Shown: positions 8,368-17,030 of the stretch, one piece after another
Position numbering within the stretch: position 1 is the first letter of the stretch
Layout of the letters: every line of letters starts with the position of its first letter
Source of the DNA: an uncultured Algibacter sp.
Lineage (GTDB): Bacteria; Bacteroidota; Bacteroidia; Flavobacteriales; Flavobacteriaceae
DNA length: 40,576 nucleotides
Assembly (NCBI GenBank): GCA_938003745.1
Contig: CALKXS010000044.1
Location: forward strand, 1 to 40,576
Reading direction: 5' to 3'
Made by a program: the position numbers and the translations under genes
Notes under the pieces: model-generated
The model's database searches: none
Seen by the model: the letters and a program-made list of their open reading frames with translations, nothing else
What the model was told of the DNA's origin: nothing

Positions 8368-9582
8368 ATGTTCAACGTAAACGATATAAGAAAAGACTTC
8401 CCAATACTTTCACGTAAAGTAAACGGAAAACCTTTGGTCTATTTAGATAATGCAGCAACATCACAAACGCCTCAACAAGTTATAGATGTTATTGTAGATT
8501 ATTATTCAAATTATAACGCCAATATACATCGTGGTGTGCATACCTTAAGTCAAGAAGCAACAGATTTATATGAGCAAGCACGTTTAAAAGTACAAGCGCA
8601 TTTCAATGCTAAGTTTTCGCATGAAATTATATTAACATCTGGAACTACAGATAGTATAAACTTGGTGGCAAATGGTTTTTCAGCATTACTAAAAAAAGGA
8701 GATGAAATTATTGTTTCTGCTTTAGAGCATCATAGTAATATAGTACCATGGCAAATGCTTTGCGATCGTACAGGCGCTATCTTAAAAGTTATTCCAATGA
8801 ACGAAGCTGGAGAGCTTGTTATGGATATTTATGATAGTCTACTTTCAGAAAAAACAAAATTGGTTTTTACCAACCATATATCTAACGCCTTAGGGACTAT
8901 AAACCCTATAGAATATATCATAGAGAAAGCACATGGAGTTGGGGCAGCAGTTTTAATAGATGGAGCGCAATCATGCCCACATATTAAACCAGATGTACAA
9001 GCTTTAGATGTTGATTTTTACGTAGCATCTGCACATAAAATGTGTGGGCCAACAGGAGTTGGAATGCTTTACGGAAAAGAAGAATGGCTTAAAAAACTCC
9101 CTCCGTATCAAGGTGGTGGTGAAATGATTGCCGAAGTCAGTTTTGAAAAGACAACCTATGCCGATTTACCTCATAAATTTGAAGCTGGAACACCAAACAT
9201 AGCCGGAGGTATTGTTTTTGGAGCTGCCATTGATTATATGAATGCTATTGGTTTTGATGCTATCGCAGCTTATGAGAATGAACTTTTAGATTATGCTACC
9301 AAGCAATTATTAGAAATAGAAGGTTTAAAAATTTACGGCACATCAAAAAATAAAACATCTGTAATATCTTTTAATTTAGAAGGTGTACATCCTTATGATG
9401 TTGGCACTATTTTAGATAAACTTGGAGTAGCCGTTCGTACAGGACATCACTGTGCACAGCCTATTATGGAATTCTACAAAATACCAGGTACTATAAGAGC
9501 GTCTTTCGCTTTTTATAATACCAAAGAAGAGGTAGATGTTTTAGTAGCAAGTGTTAAGAAAGCAAAAATGATGCTGTCTTAA
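8368..9582 (+). CDS. sufS: Cysteine desulfurase SufS
   Basis: A PLP-dependent group II cysteine desulfurase that releases sulfur from cysteine as an enzyme-bound persulfide for SufE. From the ATG at 8368 it is 404 residues. The PLP lysine is Lys224 in S-A-H-K-M-C-G-P-T-G and the active cysteine is Cys362 in R-T-G-H-H-C-A-Q-P, close to the positions in E. coli SufS. An upstream in-frame ATG at 8335 lies in a folded repeat element and adds eleven residues not found in the family. It follows sufD in the operon. Confidence 0.97.
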   Translation: MFNVNDIRKDFPILSRKVNGKPLVYLDNAATSQTPQQVIDVIVDYYSNYNANIHRGVHTLSQEATDLYEQARLKVQAHFNAKFSHEIILTSGTTDSINLVANGFSALLKKGDEIIVSALEHHSNIVPWQMLCDRTGAILKVIPMNEAGELVMDIYDSLLSEKTKLVFTNHISNALGTINPIEYIIEKAHGVGAAVLIDGAQSCPHIKPDVQALDVDFYVASAHKMCGPTGVGMLYGKEEWLKKLPPYQGGGEMIAEVSFEKTTYADLPHKFEAGTPNIAGGIVFGAAIDYMNAIGFDAIAAYENELLDYATKQLLEIEGLKIYGTSKNKTSVISFNLEGVHPYDVGTILDKLGVAVRTGHHCAQPIMEFYKIPGTIRASFAFYNTKEEVDVLVASVKKAKMMLS

Positions 9583-9636
9583 TTTTTTGGTGCCCTTTTT
9601 GTATATTCAACAGTAAAACATAAATCTTTAAAACAT

Positions 9637-10422
9637 ATGAAATGTATTTTAATGCTTTTTAGCATGCTTATATTAAAATGTTGTGGGATACCAAAAACTG
9701 TGAATATAATAGATAACGATACTTCGGAAAACAAAAAACTTAGTGGTAAATATAGCATTAGTACATTAGGTGATACTGATGTCTCATCATTTAAACTATA
9801 CATAGAGTTTAATGAAGAAACAAAACAAGTTTCTGGGTTTTCTGGTTGTAATCGCTTTTTTGGTGCTTATCAATTAGATGCTAAAGGACTTCAATTTGGA
9901 GCTATAGGCTCAACACGAATGATGTGTAGAGGAGAAGGAGTTAAGATTGAACACCAATTGAATGAAAGTTTTACAAAAGTAAATAGGTTATCTTTTCTAG
10001 ATAACACCATTCAGCTTTATAGTAATGAAGATTTATTGATAGTAGCAACTCATGAAATTGTTGATAATTCATTAGTCTTTGAGTATTCGGCATCGTCTCG
10101 TGGTTCATACAAGTCAATAACCATTAATAGTTCGAGAATATCTGTTAATGGAAAAAGAGAGTCAAAATCTATTGAAAAAGAATTGTCAAAAGAGGTAAGA
10201 AGTAGACTTTTAGCACTATTAGAGAAAGTCAATTTAGGCAGTCTATCTAGTTTAGAGCCACCATCAAAAGCGCATCAATTTGACGGCGCACCTTTAGCTC
10301 AATTTAAAATAATTAGAGATAATAAAGTATACCAAGTAAAGCCTTTTGATCACGGTAAGCCTCATCCAATTATTGAGAGACTTGTTAAAGAAATCTTATC
10401 TATTTCCGAAAACATTGAATAG
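9637..10422 (+). CDS. META-domain lipoprotein
   Basis: A 261-residue secreted protein with an N-terminal hydrophobic segment and a C-C pair at 15-16 (likely lipid-anchored). A META/HslJ-type domain follows, seen in G-F-S-G-C-N-R-F-F-G-A-Y and the later S-T-R-M-M-C, which is the domain's paired-cysteine pattern. The C-terminal 120 residues have no family I recognise; they look like a second soluble domain ending in a lysine-rich P-F-D-H-G-K-P segment. META-domain proteins are envelope proteins linked to stress or heat resistance in other bacteria. Its position between sufS and sufE on the same strand suggests co-expression with the SUF genes. Confidence 0.85.
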   Translation: MKCILMLFSMLILKCCGIPKTVNIIDNDTSENKKLSGKYSISTLGDTDVSSFKLYIEFNEETKQVSGFSGCNRFFGAYQLDAKGLQFGAIGSTRMMCRGEGVKIEHQLNESFTKVNRLSFLDNTIQLYSNEDLLIVATHEIVDNSLVFEYSASSRGSYKSITINSSRISVNGKRESKSIEKELSKEVRSRLLALLEKVNLGSLSSLEPPSKAHQFDGAPLAQFKIIRDNKVYQVKPFDHGKPHPIIERLVKEILSISENIE

Positions 10423-10456
10423 CAACATTTCTTATTGTATTTTTGTGTAAAATTTT

Positions 10457-10885
10457 ATGATTGTGAGTATTGAAGATATACAAAACGAAATAATAGACGA
10501 ATTCTCAATGTTTGAAGATTGGGAAGAGCGTTATCAATATATGATTGATTTAGGGAAAGATTTACCCTTAATTGACGACCAATATAAAACAGATAGCAAC
10601 ATTATAAAAGGTTGCCAAAGTAAAGTTTGGGTACATGCAGAAATGAAAGACGACCAAATAGAGTTTACGGCAGATAGTGATGCTATTATTACAAAAGGGA
10701 TTATTGCTATTTTGATTCGTACGTTTTCAAATCAACACCCAAAAGATATTATTAATGCTGATACTGGTTTTATAGACGAAATTGGATTAAAAGAACACTT
10801 ATCAGCTACTAGAGCAAATGGTTTAGTGAGTATGATAAAGCAATTAAAATTGTATGCAGTAGCATACCAAACACAACTTAAATAA
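10457..10885 (+). CDS. sufE: Sulfur acceptor SufE
   Basis: SufE takes the persulfide from SufS and delivers it to SufB. The 142-residue protein has the family start (I-x-D-E-F-x-M-F-x-D-W-E-E-R-Y-x-Y) and the acceptor Cys53 in I-K-G-C-Q-S-K-V-W, matching Cys51 of E. coli SufE. Length is typical. It is 34 bases downstream of the META-domain gene and upstream of the sufT-like gene. Confidence 0.97.
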   Translation: MIVSIEDIQNEIIDEFSMFEDWEERYQYMIDLGKDLPLIDDQYKTDSNIIKGCQSKVWVHAEMKDDQIEFTADSDAIITKGIIAILIRTFSNQHPKDIINADTGFIDEIGLKEHLSATRANGLVSMIKQLKLYAVAYQTQLK

Positions 10886-10957
10886 GTTTAATCGTTTTTT
10901 GTTTAATTGTTTATAAAACAACGATTAAACACATCAACAAATAAGCATTTAAAAAAA

Positions 10958-11281
10958 ATGAGTGAAACAGCAGATACAGCCGAATTAGGTGAAAAAATAG
11001 TAAATGTACTTAAAACGATTTATGATCCAGAAATACCTGTAGATATATACGAATTAGGATTAATTTACGATGTTTTTGTAAATGAAGATTACGATGTGAA
11101 AATCTTAATGACATTAACAACACCTAACTGTCCTGTAGCAGAAACGTTGCCTTTAGAGGTTGAAGAAAAAGTAAAATCTCTAGATGCTGTAAAAGATGCG
11201 GAGGTTGAAATTACTTTCGATCCGCCTTGGACGCAAGACTTAATGAGCGAAGAAGCGAAGTTGGAATTGGGCATGTTGTAG
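10958..11281 (+). CDS. sufT: MIP18/DUF59-family protein (SufT-like)
   Basis: A small (107-residue) MIP18-family protein that assists maturation of iron-sulfur proteins. The family core is visible: D-P-E-I-P-V-D-I-Y-E-L-G-L-I-Y and T-T-P-N-C-P-V-A-E with the conserved cysteine, then D-P-P-W-T. The start at 10958 is chosen because the residues before it (from 10907) are low-complexity and the ATG is preceded by a run of A. In the Bacteroidetes this gene regularly follows sufE. Confidence 0.9.
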   Translation: MSETADTAELGEKIVNVLKTIYDPEIPVDIYELGLIYDVFVNEDYDVKILMTLTTPNCPVAETLPLEVEEKVKSLDAVKDAEVEITFDPPWTQDLMSEEAKLELGML

Positions 11282-11285
11282 TTTT

Positions 11286-11731
11286 ATGAAATCCATAATT
11301 TTAAATTCGTTTTAATATTTTCCATCGTATTTACATCTTGTAACAAAGCTGTAAATAAAGGAAAAGAAGCTTTAAATAAGGGAGGTGAAGCAGTTGAAGA
11401 AACCGCTACGGAGTTTTTTGAAAGAGTTACTAAGGGTGTGGATAAAACCCTTGAATGTAAATTGTTCTACCTGACAGTTTAACGAATCGAGGAGTTAAAA
11501 CAGGAACATTTTCTATAGATAATAGTAATTCAGGTCGTATTAATAATCTATTAGTTACATACCTTTTTTTATGATAAAGACATAAAATCTAATGGCTAAG
11601 GCTTTTGATAAAAAAGACTTATAAGTTGGTAGATCAAAAATTAATATTAAGGGTTTTTCAGGTGATGTTGGTTATTTCGAATTTGATGTAAGAACGGATA
11701 TTGGAATTAGAAATAAAATTATAATTGAATA
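11286..11731 (+). pseudogene. Decayed lipoprotein gene in the suf operon
   Basis: No intact frame exists here, but consecutive frames reconstruct a single lipoprotein. An ATG at 11286 is one base out of phase with a signal segment ending V-F-T-S-C. The next coherent stretch has a K-G-K-E-A-L-N-K-G-G-E repeat-like helix. After another shift comes T-N-R-G-V-K-T-G-T-F-S-I-D-N, and finally G-R-S-K-I-N-I-K-G-F-S-G-D-V-G-Y-F-E-F up to TAA near 11731. At least four frameshifts or stops are needed. I do not recognise the family. It lies between the sufT-like gene and DUF2480 and is dead. Confidence 0.65.
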
Positions 11732-11744
11732 AACGTATGTTTAA

Positions 11745-12251
11745 ATGCCAGACGAAATCATAAATCGCGTAGCGAATAGTAAACTAGTAACTTTAAACCT
11801 TGAGGATTATTACCCTGAGGGTAAACGTGTGATGTTTGATATTAAAGACTGGTTATTTCAAGGTTTTGTATTGCGCGAAAAAGATTTCAGAACTCAAGTA
11901 TCAGAATTCGATTGGCCTCAATATAAAGACAATTACGTAGCGTTAACTTGTAGTAGTGATGCTATTATTCCAGCTTGGGCGTTTATGTTGCTTAGTATTC
12001 ATTTAGAACCTTTTGCTAAAAAGGTGCTTGTAGGTAATTTGGAAACATTAGAAACATCTATATATCAAGATGTTTTAAATGATTTGGATGTTTCAAGTTA
12101 TGCTAATAAACCAATTATTATAAAGGGTTGTGCTAAAAAACCAGTGCCGCAAAATGCTTACATCATGCTTTCTAACAAACTAAAACCTTTTGCTAAATCT
12201 ATAATGTACGGCGAATCATGTTCTTCTGTGCCGCTTTATAAAAAGAAATAA
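11745..12251 (+). CDS. DUF2480-family protein
   Basis: A 168-residue cytosolic protein of the Bacteroidetes-specific DUF2480 family, recognised from its start (I-I-N-R-V-A-N-S-K-L-V-T-L-N-L-E-D-Y-Y), the F-D-W-P-Q-Y segment and the repeated I-K-G-C-A-K-K-P region. The function is unknown. It regularly sits at the end of flavobacterial suf clusters. Two cysteines (in I-K-G-C and G-E-S-C) are present, but a role in cluster transfer is not established. It ends the operon, because the next gene has its own promoter. Confidence 0.9.
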   Translation: MPDEIINRVANSKLVTLNLEDYYPEGKRVMFDIKDWLFQGFVLREKDFRTQVSEFDWPQYKDNYVALTCSSDAIIPAWAFMLLSIHLEPFAKKVLVGNLETLETSIYQDVLNDLDVSSYANKPIIIKGCAKKPVPQNAYIMLSNKLKPFAKSIMYGESCSSVPLYKKK

Positions 12252-12275
12252 TCTGTTTATTTTAATGTGACTAAT

Positions 12276-12305
12276 TTGTATATAAGTGTCTAACATTTAT
12301 ATTTG
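12276..12305 (+). promoter_or_regulatory. Consensus Bacteroidetes promoter for the DUF3078 gene
   Basis: TTG at 12276-12278, exactly 19 bases, then TATATTTG at 12298-12305. This is a full match to the -33/-7 pattern (TTG-N19-TAnnTTTG) of the Bacteroidetes housekeeping sigma factor. It lies 22 bases before the ATG of the DUF3078 gene and so separates that gene from the suf operon. Confidence 0.8.
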
Positions 12306-12327
12306 TATAAATTAAAACAAACTTAAA

Positions 12328-13254
12328 ATGAAAAAATTATTACTTCTACTTACCGTTTTTGTTGGAATTGTTTCAGCAAAGGCACAAACTAAAGAAGAGT
12401 TACTAAAACAAAAATCTGAAAAGCAAGCTATAGCTGATGCTGCTCAAGGGGAGGCTAATGCTTTACAGGCTAAAATTGATGCACTTCCAGGATGGAGAAA
12501 AGGTGCTTTTGGTACTATTGGTGGTAGCTTATCTAACTTCAATAATTGGTATTCTCAAGGAGCGCCTAATAACTCTTCTGGAAACATTGGGTTTACAGTA
12601 AATGCTTTTGCTAATTTAATTCAAGAAAAATTTTTCTGGAGAAACTCTTTAACAACAAATTTAAACTGGGTAAAATTAGATAATAAAGATGTTTCTACTG
12701 ATGATGATAGCTTTAACCCAACTACAGATGTTTTTAATATATCGTCTTTATATGGTAGAAACATTAGTAAAACATTAGCAATTTCTGGATTAGTAGAGTA
12801 TAGAACAACATTGTTAGATAACTTTAATGATCCTGGATATTTAGATGTTGGTGTTGGTGCTACTTGGACGCCTATTCAAAACTTAATAGTTGTTATACAT
12901 CCTTTAAACTACAATTTTGTATTTAGTGATAACGATGCTATTTTTGATTCTTCTTTAGGTGCTAAAATAGTTGCAGATTATACAAGGCAAATAGGAGCTA
13001 TAAATTTCAAAACAAACTTTTCTACATTCCGAAGTTATAAATCTGATGATTTATCTAACTTTACTTGGACGAATTCTTTTGGTTATACTTTATGGAAAAT
13101 GATTGGTGTTGGTTTTGACTTTGGTTTAAGAAGTAATAAACAAGAGGCTTTAAATTATGCTTTAGCTCAGGTTCCAGCAACAGCAACTTCTTTTGATGAT
13201 GTTGACAATGATCTACAAACATATTATACTTTTGGATTAAGCTATAAGTTCTAA
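12328..13254 (+). CDS. DUF3078-family outer-membrane protein
   Basis: A 308-residue protein with a cleavable signal peptide (K-K-L-L-L-L-L-T-V-F... to about A-K-A-Q at residue 20). A short charged coiled segment follows (E-E-L-L-K-Q-K-S-E-K-Q), and then alternating-hydrophobicity strands with a terminal aromatic (S-Y-K-F). This is the layout of a Bacteroidetes DUF3078 beta-barrel. The 'W-x-K-G-A-F-G-T-I-G-G-S-L-S-N-F' segment is family-typical. The function is unknown. A consensus promoter precedes it and an intrinsic terminator follows, so it is a single-gene unit. Confidence 0.9.
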   Translation: MKKLLLLLTVFVGIVSAKAQTKEELLKQKSEKQAIADAAQGEANALQAKIDALPGWRKGAFGTIGGSLSNFNNWYSQGAPNNSSGNIGFTVNAFANLIQEKFFWRNSLTTNLNWVKLDNKDVSTDDDSFNPTTDVFNISSLYGRNISKTLAISGLVEYRTTLLDNFNDPGYLDVGVGATWTPIQNLIVVIHPLNYNFVFSDNDAIFDSSLGAKIVADYTRQIGAINFKTNFSTFRSYKSDDLSNFTWTNSFGYTLWKMIGVGFDFGLRSNKQEALNYALAQVPATATSFDDVDNDLQTYYTFGLSYKF

Positions 13255-13277
13255 ACAAAGTATTTATTTCATATATA

Positions 13278-13312
13278 AAAAATGCGCTTCTTTTTTAGGA
13301 GCGCATTTTTTT
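13278..13312 (+). terminator. Intrinsic terminator after the DUF3078 gene
   Basis: Arms AAAAATGCGCT (13278-13288) and AGCGCATTTTT (13300-13310), an eleven-base perfect stem with a T-run on its 3' side. The symmetry (A-run and T-run) could also work for the minus-strand hflX transcript. Confidence 0.85.
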
Positions 13313-13391
13313 GCGTTAGAGATAGAGCAATTGTTGGAGCTCCTCGTAGAGAGCGACTTGTGAAAGCGCGACCCTTTTGGGTAACGCCCAA
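13313..13391 (+). repeat. Folded intergenic repeat, copy 1 (GCGTTA...TAACGC)
   Basis: The element is bounded by GCGTTA (13313-13318) and TAACGC (13382-13387), which pair. It contains conserved blocks GATAGAG, ATTGTTGGAGCTC, GAGCGACTT and GAAAGC, then an ACCCTTTTGGGT mini-hairpin just before the closing stem. Copy 2 at 21724 shares all blocks but has a much longer internal hairpin. Conserved ends with a variable internal hairpin suggest a structured RNA or a mobile palindromic element rather than a random repeat. It abuts the 3' end of hflX. Confidence 0.7.
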
Positions 13392-13394
13392 GTA

Positions 13395-14612
13395 TTATTC
13401 CATGTCTTCGTAATTGTAATCTGGATACAAGAAATGATTATAAGGAAAACGTGTGACATGAATTTCTCGAACTTCGTCGTAAACACGCTTTTTAAAATCT
13501 TCTAAATTTTGTTTGTTTAAGGCAGATATAAATAAGGCGTTGTTACCTACTTTATTCATCCAAGTGCTTTTCCATTCGTCAAGACTGTAATGAGCACCAG
13601 TTCTTTCGGTAATTAAGTCGGTTTCATCAAATGGTTCAGCTTGATACGCATCAATTTTATTGAAAACCATAATTACGGGTTTATCACCACTTTTTATTTC
13701 ACCTAAAATTTTCTCAACAGAAGCAATATGCTCTTCAAAATTTGGATGCGATATGTCTACGATATGTAATAGCAAATCGGCTTCTCTAACTTCGTCTAAT
13801 GTGCTTTTAAAACTATCTACAAGTTGGGTTGGCAACTTGCGAATAAACCCAACGGTATCACTTAAAAGAAATGGTAAGTTTTGAATAACCACTTTTCTAA
13901 CCGTTGTGTCTAATGTTGCAAAGAGTTTGTTTTCGGCAAAAACGGCACTTTTACTAACCACATTCATTAAGGTAGATTTACCAACGTTGGTGTACCCAAC
14001 AAGAGCAACACGAACCATTTTACCACGGTTACCACGTTGCACTGCCATTTGCTTATCTATAGTTGTGATACGCTTTTTTAATAAGGCTATTTTATCGCGT
14101 ACTATACGTCTGTCTGTTTCAATTTCGGTTTCACCTGGTCCACGCATTCCAATTCCCCCTTTTTGACGTTCAAGGTGTGTCCACATTCCTCTTAAACGAG
14201 GTAGTAAATATTCGCATTGTGCTAATTCTACTTGCGTTCTTGCATAACTGGTTTGGGCGCGTTGTGCAAAAATATCTAGTATTAAATTGGTTCTGTCTAA
14301 TACTTTACATTCTAATATTTTACTAATATTTCGTTCTTGTGCAGCAGATAATTCGTCATCAAAAATGGCTGTTCCAATTTTATTGTCTTCAATAAATTGA
14401 CGAACATCCTCCATTTTACCCGTACCTATAAATGTTTTAGGATTGGGCATATCTATTTTTTGTGTAAAGCGTTTTATGGCTTGTCCACCTGCAGTGAAGG
14501 TTAAAAACTCTAATTCGTCTAAGTATTCCTTAGATTTTTCTTCATCTTGATCTTTAGTTATTACACCAATTAAAATGGCTCTTTCTAAAGCAATATCTTT
14601 CTTTTCAATCAT
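13395..14612 (-). CDS. hflX: Ribosome-splitting GTPase HflX
   Basis: HflX is a ribosome-associated GTPase that splits stalled ribosomes, notably under heat stress. The 405-residue protein has the N-terminal HflX domain with G-G-I-G-M-R-G-P-G-E at 152-161. Its G domain has P-loop G-Y-T-N-V-G-K-S-T (206-214), D-T-V-G-F (252-256) and N-K-I-D (318-321). The C-terminal extension is short. It is transcribed alone and away from the gene at 14745, with a -7-like TAACTTTG about 17 bases upstream of its ATG. Confidence 0.96.
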   Translation of the reverse strand: MIEKKDIALERAILIGVITKDQDEEKSKEYLDELEFLTFTAGGQAIKRFTQKIDMPNPKTFIGTGKMEDVRQFIEDNKIGTAIFDDELSAAQERNISKILECKVLDRTNLILDIFAQRAQTSYARTQVELAQCEYLLPRLRGMWTHLERQKGGIGMRGPGETEIETDRRIVRDKIALLKKRITTIDKQMAVQRGNRGKMVRVALVGYTNVGKSTLMNVVSKSAVFAENKLFATLDTTVRKVVIQNLPFLLSDTVGFIRKLPTQLVDSFKSTLDEVREADLLLHIVDISHPNFEEHIASVEKILGEIKSGDKPVIMVFNKIDAYQAEPFDETDLITERTGAHYSLDEWKSTWMNKVGNNALFISALNKQNLEDFKKRVYDEVREIHVTRFPYNHFLYPDYNYEDME

Positions 14613-14629
14613 AAAAATAAGTAATGCAG

Positions 14630-14637
14630 CAAAGTTA
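14630..14637 (-). promoter_or_regulatory. -7 box TAACTTTG for hflX
   Basis: On the minus strand TAACTTTG followed by CTG fits TAnnTTTG and ends 17 bases before the hflX ATG. No clear TTG stands 19-21 bases upstream, so only the -7 half is supported. Confidence 0.4.
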
Positions 14638-14744
14638 CTGAATTACTAGGATTTAAATTGATAATAATTGCTTGATCCATCACTCTTTAAGATGTTAGTT
14701 TAAATATTCTTTATTTATTTTATTTTAAAGCCTATTTTTGAAGT

Positions 14745-15716
14745 ATGACAGATTATAATTATGACGATGTCCCTATTAGGGATAATATGCAAACTGTAGC
14801 TTTTTACAATATTGAGAATTTATTTGATGTTTATAATGATGAGCATATACATGATGAGGATTTTTTGCCTACATCTCCAAAAAAATGGACTCCAAAACGC
14901 TATGATAACAAATTAAGAAAATTAGGTTTTGCTATTTCTAATATTGGAAAAAAGGAAACGGGAAAACACCCTGCTTTAGTTGGTTTAGCAGAGGTGGAAA
15001 ATGCTAAAGTTATTAAAGATTTAATAGATTCTAAACATTTAGAAGATTGTAATTACGGCTATGTACACTATGATTCATTAGATGAAAGAGGTATTGATGT
15101 GGCGCTTTTGTATGATAAAAATGCTTTTGAAGTAATAACTTCTGAGCCTTATACAATTGAATTAACAGATGATGATGGCTCTCCTGACTATACAAGAGAT
15201 ATTTTACTGGTTACTGGATTGATGGATGGTGAAAAAGTACAGGTTCTTGTTAATCATTGGTCATCAAGACGAGAAGGTGAAAAGGAAACGGAGCATAAAC
15301 GAGTAGCATCATCAGATAAGGTAGGAGAAATCATTTCCAATTTGAGATATAAAGATGAAGATGCGAAAATTATTGTTATTGGAGATTTTAATGACGACCC
15401 TCATAGCAATAGTATTAAACGTTTAATTGAAGGTTTTGACTTGTTTAATCCTATGGAAACATTACGCTCTTTTGATAGAGGAACAACAAACTACAGAAGA
15501 CAATGGAATTTGTTTGATCAAATATTAATTTCAACAAATTTCTTTAGAACTTCAGATAATTTATATGAATATAGTTCTGCTAATATATTTGATGAAGAAT
15601 TTTTGAAACTTTTCGAAGGAAAATATAAAGGAACTCCATTTAGAACCTATGTTGGAAAGAAATATAAAGGTGGTTATAGCGATCATTTTCCTGTTTACGC
15701 AATTTTTAAAAAATAA
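14745..15716 (+). CDS. Endonuclease/exonuclease/phosphatase-family protein
   Basis: A 323-residue magnesium-dependent hydrolase of the DNase I-like fold. The motifs in order are F-Y-N-I-E-N-L-F-D (about 25-33), A-E-V-E-N with the metal-binding Glu, H-Y-D-S-L-D-E-R-G-I-D-V-A-L-L-Y, V-N-H-W-S-S-R, I-G-D-F-N-D (catalytic Asp/Asn) and the terminal S-D-H-F-P-V. No signal peptide is evident, so it is probably cytosolic, unlike some secreted relatives. The substrate could be nucleic acid or a phosphoester; the sequence does not say which. Confidence 0.9.
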   Translation: MTDYNYDDVPIRDNMQTVAFYNIENLFDVYNDEHIHDEDFLPTSPKKWTPKRYDNKLRKLGFAISNIGKKETGKHPALVGLAEVENAKVIKDLIDSKHLEDCNYGYVHYDSLDERGIDVALLYDKNAFEVITSEPYTIELTDDDGSPDYTRDILLVTGLMDGEKVQVLVNHWSSRREGEKETEHKRVASSDKVGEIISNLRYKDEDAKIIVIGDFNDDPHSNSIKRLIEGFDLFNPMETLRSFDRGTTNYRRQWNLFDQILISTNFFRTSDNLYEYSSANIFDEEFLKLFEGKYKGTPFRTYVGKKYKGGYSDHFPVYAIFKK

Positions 15717-15779
15717 TACGACTATATAGTTTGTAAAATTAAATTTTTGGAGTAAAAAAACTCCAATTCAATTCTTAAT

Positions 15780-16811
15780 ATGAAGTACACAACATTACCA
15801 AGTACCAATATAAAAGTTAGTAAGATTTGCTTAGGGTCTATGACCTGGGGAAATCAAAATACAGAAGATGAAGGTCATGAACAAATAGATTATGCTTTGG
15901 ATCAAGGTGTTAATTTTATTGATACTGCTGAATTATACCCAGTTCCTGCAAATGCAGAGCGCAGTGGAAAAACAAGTACTATTATTGGTACATGGTTAAA
16001 GAAACCTGGTAATAGAGAAAAAGTAGTTGTAGCTTCTAAAATTGCTGGAGGTGGTGATTATACAGCACATATAAGAATAACAGGTTTTAGTCCAAGTGCT
16101 ATAAAAGAAGCTATAGATTTAGAATTAGCACGCTTACAAACAGATTATATAGATTTATACCAATTGCATTGGCCAGAGCGTGATACCAATAGATTTGGCA
16201 TAAGAGATTTTAAACTAGATGCAAAATGGAATGATAATTTTAATGAGGTATTACATAGTTTAGATACAGCTATTAAAGCTGGTAAAATAAGGCACATTGG
16301 AATCTCTAATGAGAATTCATGGGGAACCATGCGTTATTTAGAAGAACATAAAAATCATAATTTGCCAAAAGTAATAACAGTACAAAATGCGTATTCTATG
16401 TTGACTAGAACTTTTGAAACTGATATGGCAGAAGTTTCATTAAGAGAAAATGTTGGGTTACTGGCTTATTCACCTTTGGCGTTTGGAGTACTTTCTGGAA
16501 AGTATATTAAAGGCAATGCAGGAGATAATTCAAGATTAACTTTATTTCCAAGATTTGCAAGATATAGTACTAAGCAATCAACAGAAGCAACAAAGCGTTA
16601 TTTAAAAATAGCCGAAGATAATAATATGTCTTTAGCGCAAATGGCATTAGCTTTTGTTAATCAACAACCATTTATAACAAGTAATATTATTGGAGCTACT
16701 AGTTTAGAGCAACTAGAAGAAAATATTGAGAGTATTAATATTACTTTATCTCAAGAGGTTTTAGAGCAAATTGATGCGGTGCATAGTGCTATTCCCAATC
16801 CTGCTACTTAA
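15780..16811 (+). CDS. Aldo/keto reductase (Tas-like)
   Basis: A 343-residue NADPH-dependent aldo/keto reductase with an (alpha/beta)8 barrel. The catalytic tetrad is visible: Asp48 and Tyr53 (F-I-D-T-A-E-L-Y-P), Lys87 (V-A-S-K-I) and His130 (L-Y-Q-L-H-W-P). The loop after the tyrosine and the I-R-H-I-G-I-S-N-E-N-S-W-G segment are those of the Tas/YghZ-type group. The substrate is unknown. It follows the EEP-family gene by 63 bases and is closed by a terminator. Confidence 0.93.
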   Translation: MKYTTLPSTNIKVSKICLGSMTWGNQNTEDEGHEQIDYALDQGVNFIDTAELYPVPANAERSGKTSTIIGTWLKKPGNREKVVVASKIAGGGDYTAHIRITGFSPSAIKEAIDLELARLQTDYIDLYQLHWPERDTNRFGIRDFKLDAKWNDNFNEVLHSLDTAIKAGKIRHIGISNENSWGTMRYLEEHKNHNLPKVITVQNAYSMLTRTFETDMAEVSLRENVGLLAYSPLAFGVLSGKYIKGNAGDNSRLTLFPRFARYSTKQSTEATKRYLKIAEDNNMSLAQMALAFVNQQPFITSNIIGATSLEQLEENIESINITLSQEVLEQIDAVHSAIPNPAT

Positions 16812-16835
16812 TATTTACCAATTATAAAATAAGTT

Positions 16836-16866
16836 AAACCCTTTCTGTCTTCAGGAAGGGTTTTTA
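16836..16866 (+). terminator. Intrinsic terminator after the aldo/keto reductase gene
   Basis: Arms AAACCCTTTCTG and CAGGAAGGGTTT with a TCTT loop, then TTTTTA. One mismatch in twelve pairs. It closes the 14745-16811 unit ahead of the TonB receptor. Confidence 0.85.
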
Positions 16867-17030
16867 TGTTTAGAAGTGACATAATATATCTAAACCTTTT
16901 ATTAAATATTAACCTAATATGAAATTGCGGTATTTTCTTTCGCAGTGATAACCATATCTTAAAAAACACTTAAAGTGGTTGTCGTGTCTGTTTTATTGTT
17001 TTGTGAAAATAATTAATCCACAAAACAACC

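Noticed and set aside
8335-8368. Upstream start for sufS
   Set aside because: The extra eleven residues come from the folded repeat, and active-site residue numbers match the family only from the ATG at 8368.
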